This document shows, piece after piece, positions 1 to 6,574 of a stretch of 7,765 nt of DNA. A program made the position numbers and the translations under genes. This DNA comes from Flavobacteriaceae bacterium. Its GTDB lineage: Bacteria; Bacteroidota; Bacteroidia; Flavobacteriales; Flavobacteriaceae. The number at the start of each line of letters is the position of its first letter. The first letter of the stretch is position 1. The notes below the pieces were generated by a model. It made no database searches. It saw only the letters and a program-made list of their open reading frames with translations, and was not told where the DNA came from. The stretch is from positions 1 to 7,765 of the forward strand of contig CANHBE010000118.1 in assembly GCA_947458575.1 (NCBI GenBank), given 5' to 3'.

Positions 1-37
1 ATATAGTTGTCTTTTAAAAGTGATAGAAATAATTAAT

Positions 38-70
38 CAAAAGTAATTTGTCTGCTACAAATATATCCAA
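38..70 (-). promoter_or_regulatory. Candidate leftward promoter for a gene beyond the left edge
   Basis: Read on the minus strand, TACTTTTG (38-45) matches the Bacteroidota -7 consensus TAnnTTTG exactly. A TTG (68-70) lies 22 nt upstream, inside the 17-23 nt range usually given for flavobacteria. A second exact -7 match, TATATTTG (58-65), overlaps it but has no good -33 partner. The site is just downstream of the recN stop, so it would serve a leftward gene outside the window. Such short motifs occur by chance in AT-rich DNA, so confidence is low. Nothing else was seen in positions 1-74. Confidence 0.35.
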
Positions 71-74
71 AATA

Positions 75-1727
75 TTAGTTTAACAGTGTCTTGGCGTGAT
101 TAATCGCCGACTGCGAAATGTCACTTCCAGAGAGCATTTGAGCAATTTCCTTAATCCGCTCTTCAACTGTCAATTGTATGATTTCAGTTGCGGTTTGATG
201 TTCTTTAATCGATTTAAACACTTTAAAATGTACATCTCCTTTAGCTGCAATTTGTGGTAAATGCGTGATGGCAATGACCTGCATTGATTGGCTCATCTCT
301 TTCATGATGTCACTCATTTTGTTTGCAATTTCACCAGAAACACCCGTATCAATTTCATCAAAAATAATTGTAGGCAAATTGCTGTACTCGGCAAGAATTG
401 ATTTTGTAGCCAGCATAATTCGCGACATCTCACCACCGGAAGCAACTTTCTTTAACAATCCAAAATCAGTTCCCTTATTGACCGAAATATGAAATTCGAT
501 TTCATCCTTCCCATTGTGGAGAAATGACTCTGTCGGAATCATATTAAGGCGAAATCGCACATGCGGCATACCTAATTGTGAGAGAATTGTTGTCCATTGA
601 TCTACCAAAACGGGGATGGCTTGTTCCCTATTGCGATGGATGCCATCTGCTAAATTGTCTAGAATAGATTTATTTGCAGTTCTATTGTCTTCTAGTCTTT
701 TGATCGTGTTCTCAATTTCCGAAAATGAAAGCACCTTACTCTCCAGCTGCTTTTGAATTTCGATCAACTCCGAAACTGTTTCTACTTGATGCTTTTTCTG
801 CAGATTATAAAGTAATTGAAGTTGCTCATTGATTTTTAATAGATTTTCCGGATCATCAATTAAGTCAGCTTCTTGGCGAATCAATTCATCAATAGCATCT
901 TTTAGTTCAATATGAACCGAATCAACACGCTCAAACAACTCTTGGTAATCAACCGAAAAGCTTGCTACTTTTTGAAGAGATGCTTTTAATTTATGGAGTA
1001 AATAAAAAATACCATGTTGCTCATCGTTTGCAATAAGTACTGATTTACTGATATTTTCCCTAATGAAAACAACGTTACTGAGCTGTTCATATCTGTCCTC
1101 TAACTCCTTTTGATCGATTGTTTGCAGTGAGATTGACTGAAGTTCTTGCAATAAAAAAGAAGTGTAGTCTTCTTCTTTTTTTAGATTTTGCAATTCAATT
1201 TTCAAGTTCTGCAATTGTGACTCTTCGCTTTTGAAATTCTTGAGTAATGTATAATACTGCTGTAGTTGATCTTGGTTATTAGCAATAGCGTCAATGACTT
1301 GAAATTGATAGTTGTTTTCGGTCAAATCAGCGGTTTGATGCTGTGAATGAATATCAACAAGTGTATCTCCAAGCTCTTGTAGTTCGTTTAGATTTACAGG
1401 AGAATCATTAATAAAGGCACGTGATTTTCCTGAAGGCAGAACCTCGCGGCGCAAAATGGTTACGTCTTCAAAATCCCAGTCATTGCTTTCGAATAAGCTT
1501 CTCAGATTGTATTGAGAAATCTTAAATTGTGCTTCAATGACACATTTTTCGTCTTTATTTTTCAATGAATTCAAATCAGCTCGTTTTCCTAAAACCATTC
1601 CCAAGGCACCGAGTAGTATTGATTTACCGGCACCAGTCTCTCCTGTAATGGTAGAAAATCCGGTTGAAAAATCAATATGTAATTTTTCAATCAATGCAAA
1701 ATTGCTGATGGAGAGTGATTGTATCAT
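75..1727 (-). CDS. recN: DNA repair protein RecN
   Basis: RecN is an SMC-like cytoplasmic ATPase that acts early in RecA-dependent repair of double-strand breaks. The 550-residue length is normal for the family. An ABC-type head is built from both ends of the chain. The N-terminal part has the Walker A motif GETGAGKS (residues 29-36, Lys35) and a VDIHSQHQ stretch (124-131). The C-terminal part has the ABC signature SGGEMSR (430-436), Walker B TIIFDEID (453-460, with Asp457 and Glu458) and the switch-His segment THLPQIAA (488-495). The middle (about 155-350) is rich in Leu, Glu, Lys and Gln, as expected for the coiled-coil arms. The ATG start gives the typical RecN N-terminus and has no better alternative nearby. 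It is the last gene of the bamD-rpoZ-coaBC-porD-recN cluster, 50 nt after porD. No promoter with a good match was seen in that gap. All key motifs are intact. Confidence 0.97.
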   Translation of the reverse strand: MIQSLSISNFALIEKLHIDFSTGFSTITGETGAGKSILLGALGMVLGKRADLNSLKNKDEKCVIEAQFKISQYNLRSLFESNDWDFEDVTILRREVLPSGKSRAFINDSPVNLNELQELGDTLVDIHSQHQTADLTENNYQFQVIDAIANNQDQLQQYYTLLKNFKSEESQLQNLKIELQNLKKEEDYTSFLLQELQSISLQTIDQKELEDRYEQLSNVVFIRENISKSVLIANDEQHGIFYLLHKLKASLQKVASFSVDYQELFERVDSVHIELKDAIDELIRQEADLIDDPENLLKINEQLQLLYNLQKKHQVETVSELIEIQKQLESKVLSFSEIENTIKRLEDNRTANKSILDNLADGIHRNREQAIPVLVDQWTTILSQLGMPHVRFRLNMIPTESFLHNGKDEIEFHISVNKGTDFGLLKKVASGGEMSRIMLATKSILAEYSNLPTIIFDEIDTGVSGEIANKMSDIMKEMSQSMQVIAITHLPQIAAKGDVHFKVFKSIKEHQTATEIIQLTVEERIKEIAQMLSGSDISQSAINHAKTLLN

Positions 1728-1777
1728 GAATCAATAATGAGTAAGGATAATGCAAAACGCCTACAATCGGGCAAATA

Positions 1778-2665
1778 CTACATTTTAATTTCAGACCACT
1801 TCGTTGAGTTCATGGGCGAAATCGTATAAAGTACGTTTACCAGACTCGAAGTATCAACAGTGGGACCACCAGTAAAAATGGATACGATTTCATCCGACTT
1901 CGCATCAAAAAACACTCTGGTTAGAAACGAATTGGGTCGATTCAATTCCATGTATGATAGCTTAGTGATAGCCTCGCTAATTTTTTCCTTAGCCGTTTTT
2001 TGATCTTGATGCATTTTGTCTAAACCTTCGTAGTGATACGTATAAAGCGCTTCTCTATATTGATCGAAGGTATTGGATAGGATGTTATTGATTAACCAAT
2101 AGCGATTTTGATTGGTATCGCCTTGCATCCAACCTGTATAGCCGCTTGATTGCGCGACATTGGCAACTTCTTGAGCCGCTTCATAGTATGGTGTTCCTCC
2201 ATCAGCTTTAAATGTGTCTGCATCTATTGCGATGATCATTAAGCTGTAGAAAGCAATTACAGAAACCAAATTGGAATCGAATGAATTAGGGTTGTAATTC
2301 AACAATTGAAACTCAGTATATTCAAAATTGAAATCTTTGTCATTATGATTAAAAACCGGAGAGGAATAGCCCGAATTATAAATAGGTCGCGAAGAAGAAA
2401 CCTGAATTGTAGCTTTAAACTGATTCGTATTGTATTCATTTACATTGATGAACATAGCACAATTGATTCTTTCGTTGGTTTTTACTTTCTGAGAAGTCCA
2501 ATTTGTTTTATTCACAAAATCAGTTAACACTGTTTCCATTGTCTTGAAAACCTGATTGTTTGTTCCGGCTACCTGCTCGAAATTTACTTTCACGGTGCAA
2601 TTGAGTTCCTGAGCGGAAACAGTCCCAACACACGAAATAAACAACAGAATGATTTTTTTATACAT
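1778..2665 (-). CDS. porD: DUF4835 family protein, type IX secretion protein PorD
   Basis: This is an exported protein of the DUF4835 family, which current bacterial annotation names PorD of the type IX secretion system. Its biochemical role is not established, and the name comes from recognition of the family. From the ATG at 2665 it has 295 residues and begins with a type I signal peptide: Lys-Lys at residues 3-4, a hydrophobic core, and probable cleavage after VSA at residue 18, leaving QELN. There is no lipobox, so it should be soluble or membrane-associated in the periplasm. Family features include the QELNCTVKVNFEQV start of the mature protein and a central stretch with FKADGG and YYEAAQ. 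An upstream in-frame TTG at 2677 would add four residues. The ATG is preferred because it gives a standard signal peptide and a normal translational-coupling overlap of 8 nt with the coaBC stop. A GAAGAA purine run lies just upstream as a possible weak ribosome-binding site. Confidence 0.88.
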   Translation of the reverse strand: MYKKIILLFISCVGTVSAQELNCTVKVNFEQVAGTNNQVFKTMETVLTDFVNKTNWTSQKVKTNERINCAMFINVNEYNTNQFKATIQVSSSRPIYNSGYSSPVFNHNDKDFNFEYTEFQLLNYNPNSFDSNLVSVIAFYSLMIIAIDADTFKADGGTPYYEAAQEVANVAQSSGYTGWMQGDTNQNRYWLINNILSNTFDQYREALYTYHYEGLDKMHQDQKTAKEKISEAITKLSYMELNRPNSFLTRVFFDAKSDEIVSIFTGGPTVDTSSLVNVLYTISPMNSTKWSEIKM

Positions 2666-3866
2666 GATATTCTTCAATTATCTTATTTATAATATCGGCA
2701 GCTACTGCTTCTTTCGATTTCAATTCCATTGGCTGTACATTGAAAGACTTGTCAATAAAAGTGATTTTATTGGTTGATGTGCCGAAACCTGCTCCGTGAT
2801 CTTGCAAAGAATTCAAGACAATCAAATCTAAGTTTTTTTTCTGAATCTTCACTTTGGCATTAGCAATTTCATCATTTGTCTCTAAAGCAAAACCAACGAG
2901 AAATTGTTTCTTCTTGATTTTTCCCAACGAAGCTAAGATATCTTCTGTTTTTTCCAGTTCAATTGTCAAATCACTCTCATTTTTCTTGATCTTCACATCT
3001 GAAACATGTTTAGGTCTGTAATCAGCAACCGCTGCTGCACAAATAACGATATCACAATCATCATAGTATAAATGACAAGATTGATACATTTCAGCAGCAG
3101 ATACAATTTTAATTGACTTGATTGAGGAATATGCTGGTTCCAAATGTGTCGGACCGCTTACCAAAATGACTTCAGCGCCTAAACTTGCAGCATGATTCGC
3201 AATTTCATAGCCCATTTTACCGCTGGAGTGATTTCCAATAAATCTGACGGGATCGATTGCTTCATAGGTTGGCCCGGCTGTAATCAATATTTTTTTTCCT
3301 TTCAAAGGAAGTTGACTTTCGAGATCGGCTTCGAGAAATGAAATGATATTTTCCGGTTCAGCCATTCGACCTTCACCTGACAAACCACTGGCTAATTCGC
3401 CGGACTCTGCCGGAATAATTATATTTCCAAACTGATGAAGAACTCTGAAACTGTCAATCGTTGAAGGATGTTTGTACATATCTAAGTCCATCGCAGGCGC
3501 AAAATAAACCGGACATTTCGCAGATAAATACGTAGCAATTAAAAGATTGTCGCAATTGCCATTGGACATTTTCGACAGTGTGTTTGCTGTCGCGGGAGCG
3601 ATAAGCATCAGGTCAGCCCACAAACCGAACTCGACATGATTATTCCAGTTAACCCCATCATCGTCATTATAGAAGGTAGAATGTACCGGGTTTTTAGAAA
3701 GTGTCGCAAGCGTCAAAGGCGTCACGAACTCCTTAGCAGCCGGAGTGAGAATGACTTGAACTTCAGCACCCGACTTTATCAATAGTCTAACCAAATGAGC
3801 AGTCTTATAGGCAGCAATTCCACCGGAAATTCCCAGTATGACTTTTTTACCTTTTAAGACTGACAT
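2658..3866 (-). CDS. coaBC: Bifunctional phosphopantothenoylcysteine decarboxylase / phosphopantothenate-cysteine ligase
   Basis: CoaBC carries out two steps of coenzyme A synthesis. CoaB joins 4'-phosphopantothenate to cysteine using CTP, and CoaC, a flavoprotein, decarboxylates the product to 4'-phosphopantetheine. The 402-residue length is normal. The N-terminal CoaC domain (about 5-180) has the FMN-binding GISGGIAAYK (12-21), the catalytic His77 in NHVEF, and APATAN (90-95). The C-terminal CoaB domain (about 188-400) has ITAGPTYEAIDPVRFIGNHS (195-214), CAAAVADYRP (276-285) and a VKIKK stretch (291-295) matching the conserved CoaB lysine loop. Two CoaC positions are unusual: the PxMNxxM motif reads PAMDLDM (124-130), and the clamp that usually carries a catalytic Cys reads ASGLSGEGRM (159-168) with Ser instead. 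The start is ATG, 8 nt after rpoZ. The stop overlaps the start of porD. Identity is secure. Confidence 0.96.
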   Translation of the reverse strand: MSVLKGKKVILGISGGIAAYKTAHLVRLLIKSGAEVQVILTPAAKEFVTPLTLATLSKNPVHSTFYNDDDGVNWNNHVEFGLWADLMLIAPATANTLSKMSNGNCDNLLIATYLSAKCPVYFAPAMDLDMYKHPSTIDSFRVLHQFGNIIIPAESGELASGLSGEGRMAEPENIISFLEADLESQLPLKGKKILITAGPTYEAIDPVRFIGNHSSGKMGYEIANHAASLGAEVILVSGPTHLEPAYSSIKSIKIVSAAEMYQSCHLYYDDCDIVICAAAVADYRPKHVSDVKIKKNESDLTIELEKTEDILASLGKIKKKQFLVGFALETNDEIANAKVKIQKKNLDLIVLNSLQDHGAGFGTSTNKITFIDKSFNVQPMELKSKEAVAADIINKIIEEYHV

Positions 3867-3874
3867 CTCTCGTA

Positions 3875-4195
3875 CTATTTTGTGTCTTCTGACCGATGAT
3901 AGATTTTACCTTCCAACCACTCTTGTACAGCTAGAGCGTGAGGCTTTGGTAGTTTTTCGTAGAATTTAGATACTTCAATTTGTTCTTTATTTTCGAACAC
4001 TTCTTCTAAACTATCATTGTATGTCGCAAATTCCTCTAATTTCTCAGTCAATTCCTTTTTGATTTCAGAATTGATTTGATTTGCTCTTTTCGCCATTATG
4101 GTTATTGCTTCATATACATTACCTGTTGGTTCTTCGATTGCACTTTTGTTGTACGTTATTGTGTTAACAGGTGCCGTAGTCTTTTTTAAATCCAT
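3875..4195 (-). CDS. rpoZ: RNA polymerase omega subunit, Bacteroidota type
   Basis: Omega is the small subunit that binds the beta' C-terminus and helps RNA polymerase assemble. The diagnostic segment is GNVYEAITIMAKRANQI (residues 25-41), which matches the conserved omega helix around the YEA and AxRAxQ positions. The protein has 106 residues, longer than the 91-residue E. coli form. The extra C-terminal part (EEVFENKEQIEVSKFYEKLP, then PKPHALAVQEW and a KIYHR end) is, as I recall it, typical of Bacteroidota omega. It is 8 nt downstream of bamD and 8 nt upstream of coaBC, so translation of the three is probably coupled. Pairing of rpoZ with coaBC is also common in other bacterial phyla. I did not see the ppGpp-binding MARVT N-terminus of proteobacterial omega. 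Confidence 0.93.
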   Translation of the reverse strand: MDLKKTTAPVNTITYNKSAIEEPTGNVYEAITIMAKRANQINSEIKKELTEKLEEFATYNDSLEEVFENKEQIEVSKFYEKLPKPHALAVQEWLEGKIYHRSEDTK

Positions 4196-4203
4196 GATTT
4201 AAT

Positions 4204-5001
4204 TTATTTAGAAAATTGTTGTAATTGCTGATCTATTTTGGCAAGCATTTCATCTGCTTTATCCTTGTGTTTTGAATCGTCTTTAAATCTTACCAAATTG
4301 GAATATGCCGCTTTAGCATTCTTCAATCGTTCTTCCATTTTGCTGGGAATACTGTTGATTGCTAATTTGTAAGCAGAATCTAATCTAAAAAACAAAGCAT
4401 CCTCTTTGTAGACAGTTCCCGGGTATTCATCAATAAAATTATTCAGTGCAACTAGCGCTGATTTATGATCCGAAATGCTGTTGTACTGTTTGGCGATTTC
4501 GAAGTACTTTTTCTCAATTTTCCCAGTAAGTCCTTTCAAAGTCTCGTTTGCTTCAGGAAGGTAGGTTGAATTGGGATAAGCATCAATGAATCCTTGCAAC
4601 TTATCGATTGCCGTTATTGTTTCAGTTTGATCCAAACTGTAAGGAGGAGAAAGTAACGAGTGGCACTTTCCTGCCAAATATGCTGCTTCTTCTACTTTTT
4701 CGCTCTTGGGATAACTCGACACAAAACTCTCAAACTGATAAGCAGCGAGATAGTATTGTTCTGTCAAATAGTATGACTGAGCAAACATATAAAACATTTT
4801 CTCAGATTGCGGTTTTCCTCGAAAAGCAGGTGCCAATTGTTCAAAAAGTCGAATAGCTTTCGTGTACTTTTTGGCTTCATACTTTTTTTCAGCCTCGCTG
4901 TATTTTAATGCAACGTCTTCCGACTTAAGAGCTTTTTGATAAGGACTACAGGCATAGATTAGCACAGACAGTGATAAGAGATAAAAAAGCTTAATCATCA
5001 T
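4204..5001 (-). CDS. bamD: Outer membrane protein assembly lipoprotein BamD
   Basis: BamD is an essential lipoprotein of the BAM complex, working with BamA to insert beta-barrel proteins into the outer membrane. The 265-residue product starts with a lipoprotein signal peptide ending in LIYAC, so Cys18 should be lipidated. The next residues (SPYQKALKSED) lack an immediate acidic run of the kind linked to surface export in Bacteroidota, which fits a periplasm-facing position. The mature part is helical with TPR-like repeats, for example residues about 33-60 (KYTKAIRLFEQLA), 70-110 (YYLAAYQFESFVSSYP), 130-150 (AIDKLQGFIDAYPNSTYLPE) and 170-200 (HKSALVALNNFIDEYPGTVY). The recurring 'F..FI..YP' pattern is typical of BamD. 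Tandem ATGs occur at 5001 and 4998, and either gives the same mature lipoprotein. It is the first gene of the leftward cluster, behind the promoter at 5056-5084. Confidence 0.93.
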   Translation of the reverse strand: MMIKLFYLLSLSVLIYACSPYQKALKSEDVALKYSEAEKKYEAKKYTKAIRLFEQLAPAFRGKPQSEKMFYMFAQSYYLTEQYYLAAYQFESFVSSYPKSEKVEEAAYLAGKCHSLLSPPYSLDQTETITAIDKLQGFIDAYPNSTYLPEANETLKGLTGKIEKKYFEIAKQYNSISDHKSALVALNNFIDEYPGTVYKEDALFFRLDSAYKLAINSIPSKMEERLKNAKAAYSNLVRFKDDSKHKDKADEMLAKIDQQLQQFSK

Positions 5002-5127
5002 TTTAAATACGTGCTATTTGCTTTGCGTCAAATTTGATTCCGCAAAAATGAACTGCAAATGTAGTCATTAATTAGACATTACAAAATATTTTTTTTCTAA
5101 AGAAACGGCGTTAAGAACTTGAAAAAT
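5002..5127. other. Intergenic region between dapA and the bamD cluster
   Basis: This 126-bp non-coding stretch separates two leftward units. It holds the bamD promoter and a leader of about 50 nt. No stem followed by a T-run on the minus strand was seen after dapA, so some read-through from dapA into bamD is possible. Confidence 0.6.
5056..5084 (-). promoter_or_regulatory. Candidate promoter of the bamD-rpoZ-coaBC-porD-recN cluster
   Basis: On the minus strand TACATTTG (5056-5063) is an exact match to the Bacteroidota -7 element TAnnTTTG. A TTG (5082-5084, within TTTTG) lies 18 nt upstream as the -33 element, well within the expected spacing. Transcription would begin near 5050 and leave a leader of roughly 50 nt before the bamD ATG at 5001. 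This is the best promoter match in the window. It is a pattern match only; no start site has been measured. Confidence 0.7.
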
Positions 5128-6003
5128 CTAGAGTTTTCTCATAAAATCTTGAATTCTGTCAGCCAGGTTTTCATCGACATTTACTAATGGAAGTCGAACT
5201 ACATTTTCTGCCAATCCAAGAAACTTAAAAATCTCCTTAATACCGGCCGGATTGCCTTGTTCGAAAATCAAATCAATTGCATCGGCAAGCTTGTAATGGA
5301 TAGCAAAAGATTCTCGAACTTTTCCTTGAAGCCCTAACCGAATCATTTCTGAAAACTGCTTTGGAATTCCCTCTCCAATTACTGATATGACGCCGCTTCC
5401 GCCTGCAAGAACTATCGGAAGCGCAAGCATATCGTCACCTGAAATTACCAAGAAATTCTCCGGTTTATTCTGGATTAGTTTCATCGCTTGTACCATGTCG
5501 CCGGCAGCCTCTTTTATAGCTACTATATTTTTGAATTCGTTTGCCAATCGCAATACTGTAGATGGCGCCATATTGCTTCCAGTTCTGGCAGGAACATTAT
5601 AGAGAATAATAGGTTTTGGTGAAACAGATGCTATTGCTTTAAAATGCTCGTATATGCCTTCTTGCGTTGGTTTGTTGTAATATGGAGAAACAGACAAGAT
5701 TGCTTCAAAAGCAGATAAATCACGAGTTCTTAATTCCTCCATTACTTGTGATGTATTGCTACCACCTACACCTAAAACCAGTGGTAACCGACCATTATTG
5801 GTTTCGACCACAGTTCTGATTACCAATTCCTTTTCATCTGAAGTCAATGTTACGTTTTCAGCCGTAGTTCCGAGCACTACAAGATACTCAATTTGATTGT
5901 CAATTTGGTAATTAACGATTCTCTTTAGCGCTTCAACATCTACAGAAAAATCATTTTTGAAAGGGGTTACCAAAGCAACTCCGGTTCCGATTAGTGATCG
6001 CAT
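5128..6003 (-). CDS. dapA: 4-hydroxy-tetrahydrodipicolinate synthase
   Basis: DapA condenses pyruvate with aspartate semialdehyde, the first committed step toward diaminopimelate and lysine, and so feeds peptidoglycan synthesis. The 291-residue length fits this cytoplasmic TIM-barrel aldolase. Catalytic residues are visible: Thr46 and Thr47 in GTTAEN, Tyr109 in SPYYNKPTQEG, Tyr135 in LYNVPARTG (with Arg140), and the Schiff-base Lys164 in AIKEAAGD. GGSGVISV (201-208) and NPAGIK (251-256) follow as usual. Two oddities are that the common GTTGE motif reads GTTAE, and that positions forming the lysine-feedback site in the E. coli enzyme are mostly changed. ATG at 6003 follows an AGAGG sequence that overlaps the stop of the upstream DUF6913 gene, only 4 nt away, so the two are probably one transcript. 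Related N-acetylneuraminate lyases share this fold, but the RTG arginine and overall match favour DapA. Confidence 0.95.
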   Translation of the reverse strand: MRSLIGTGVALVTPFKNDFSVDVEALKRIVNYQIDNQIEYLVVLGTTAENVTLTSDEKELVIRTVVETNNGRLPLVLGVGGSNTSQVMEELRTRDLSAFEAILSVSPYYNKPTQEGIYEHFKAIASVSPKPIILYNVPARTGSNMAPSTVLRLANEFKNIVAIKEAAGDMVQAMKLIQNKPENFLVISGDDMLALPIVLAGGSGVISVIGEGIPKQFSEMIRLGLQGKVRESFAIHYKLADAIDLIFEQGNPAGIKEIFKFLGLAENVVRLPLVNVDENLADRIQDFMRKL

Positions 6004-6007
6004 ACCT

Positions 6008-6526
6008 CTAGATTTTATTAAGGATTCTTAAATATTTGAATAGTTCATCAACAAAGACTTTATAATTCTCTGCAGTGGTGTTTATCATTAAGTGATTTAA
6101 TTTCTTGTCTATGGAAGAAAATCCAACTTTAAAAACGGCTTTTGATTGATTTGACACCAGCAATAAAGCAGACTTTTCTGTATCGTAATAGTTGATCAGC
6201 AAGTCGAATTTTTGATTGATGAAATCTTTTACCTCAGATTTGTCAAAAGTGGCGGTCCAGCTGAGATCTTTGTGGCTAAAAGTAGGATAATTGAAAGTTT
6301 CCTTCTTTCTTATTTTGTCTTTGAAAACCAATATTTTAATGGCGTTTTCTTGAATTCCTTTATTAACCAATTCTACAACTAAAGCGTCTTTTTCGTAGAA
6401 ATAGCTTTCGTCAAAAATAATCCCTACGGTATGAATTGTTTTATTTAAAGCAATGTGATTGACATTAGTAATTTTTTTTCTAACAATTTTTTCGGTAAAA
6501 AAATTCTTTAAATAATTCAAAAACAT
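6008..6526 (-). CDS. DUF6913 family protein of unknown function
   Basis: The product has 172 residues and resembles the uncharacterised DUF6913 family of flavobacteria; the family is named from memory of similar proteins, and no function is known. There is no signal peptide or membrane segment: the N-terminus (FLNYLKNFFTEKIVRKK) is amphipathic and basic. The rest looks like an alternating beta/alpha fold, with strands such as HTVGIIFDES (about 32-41), IKILVFKDK (62-70), DLLINYYD and SALLLVSNQ, and a pronounced lysine-rich composition. No catalytic motif is recognised. It starts at an ATG right beside the divergent promoter region, ends 4 nt before dapA, and is probably co-transcribed with it. 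That suggests, but does not show, a link to lysine or cell-wall precursor supply. Coding is supported by length, neighbour spacing and the family resemblance. Confidence 0.82.
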   Translation of the reverse strand: MFLNYLKNFFTEKIVRKKITNVNHIALNKTIHTVGIIFDESYFYEKDALVVELVNKGIQENAIKILVFKDKIRKKETFNYPTFSHKDLSWTATFDKSEVKDFINQKFDLLINYYDTEKSALLLVSNQSKAVFKVGFSSIDKKLNHLMINTTAENYKVFVDELFKYLRILNKI

Positions 6527-6537
6527 GCTACATTTAC

Positions 6538-6567
6538 TTGGGTTACAAATTTACTTAAATAAGTTTC
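6538..6567 (+). promoter_or_regulatory. Candidate rightward promoter for the nucleotidase genes
   Basis: TTG (6538-6540) is followed after 19 nt by TAAGTTTC (6560-6567), which differs from TAnnTTTG only at the last base. The -7 box ends 7 nt before the ATG at 6575, so transcription would begin only a few nucleotides before, or at, the start codon. An in-frame stop at 6560 rules out an earlier start, so the transcript would be nearly leaderless if this is the promoter. Confidence 0.45.
6546..6553 (-). promoter_or_regulatory. -7 element of the DUF6913-dapA promoter
   Basis: TAAATTTG on the minus strand is an exact TAnnTTTG match, 20 nt from the ATG at 6526, which would give a leader of about 14 nt. 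No TTG is present 17-23 nt upstream, so the -33 part is weak or absent. The site lies inside the spacer of the opposing promoter for the nucleotidase gene. Confidence 0.5.
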
Positions 6568-6574
6568 ATTTCGG

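Noticed and set aside
265..492. Plus-strand ORF antisense to recN (also 1537-1737)
   Set aside because: These lie opposite intact RecN coding sequence, including its Walker B and Walker A regions, and show no recognisable domain.
1728..1777. Possible separate promoter for recN in the 50-nt gap
   Set aside because: The nearest -7-like sequence has the wrong internal spacing for TAnnTTTG and no paired TTG, so recN is better read as part of the cluster.
2306..2527. Plus-strand ORF antisense to porD, and a similar one at 4608-4856 opposite bamD
   Set aside because: They are shadows of well-supported genes, with no promoter, family resemblance or sensible spacing.
2666..2677. Upstream TTG start for the DUF4835/PorD gene
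   Set aside because: It adds only four residues before a standard signal peptide. The ATG at 2665 gives a normal N-terminus and an 8-nt overlap with coaBC.
5094..5105. Inverted repeat TTTCT-AA-AGAAA as a possible terminator after dapA
   Set aside because: The stem is only five AT-rich pairs with a two-base loop, and on the dapA strand it is followed by a run of A, not T.
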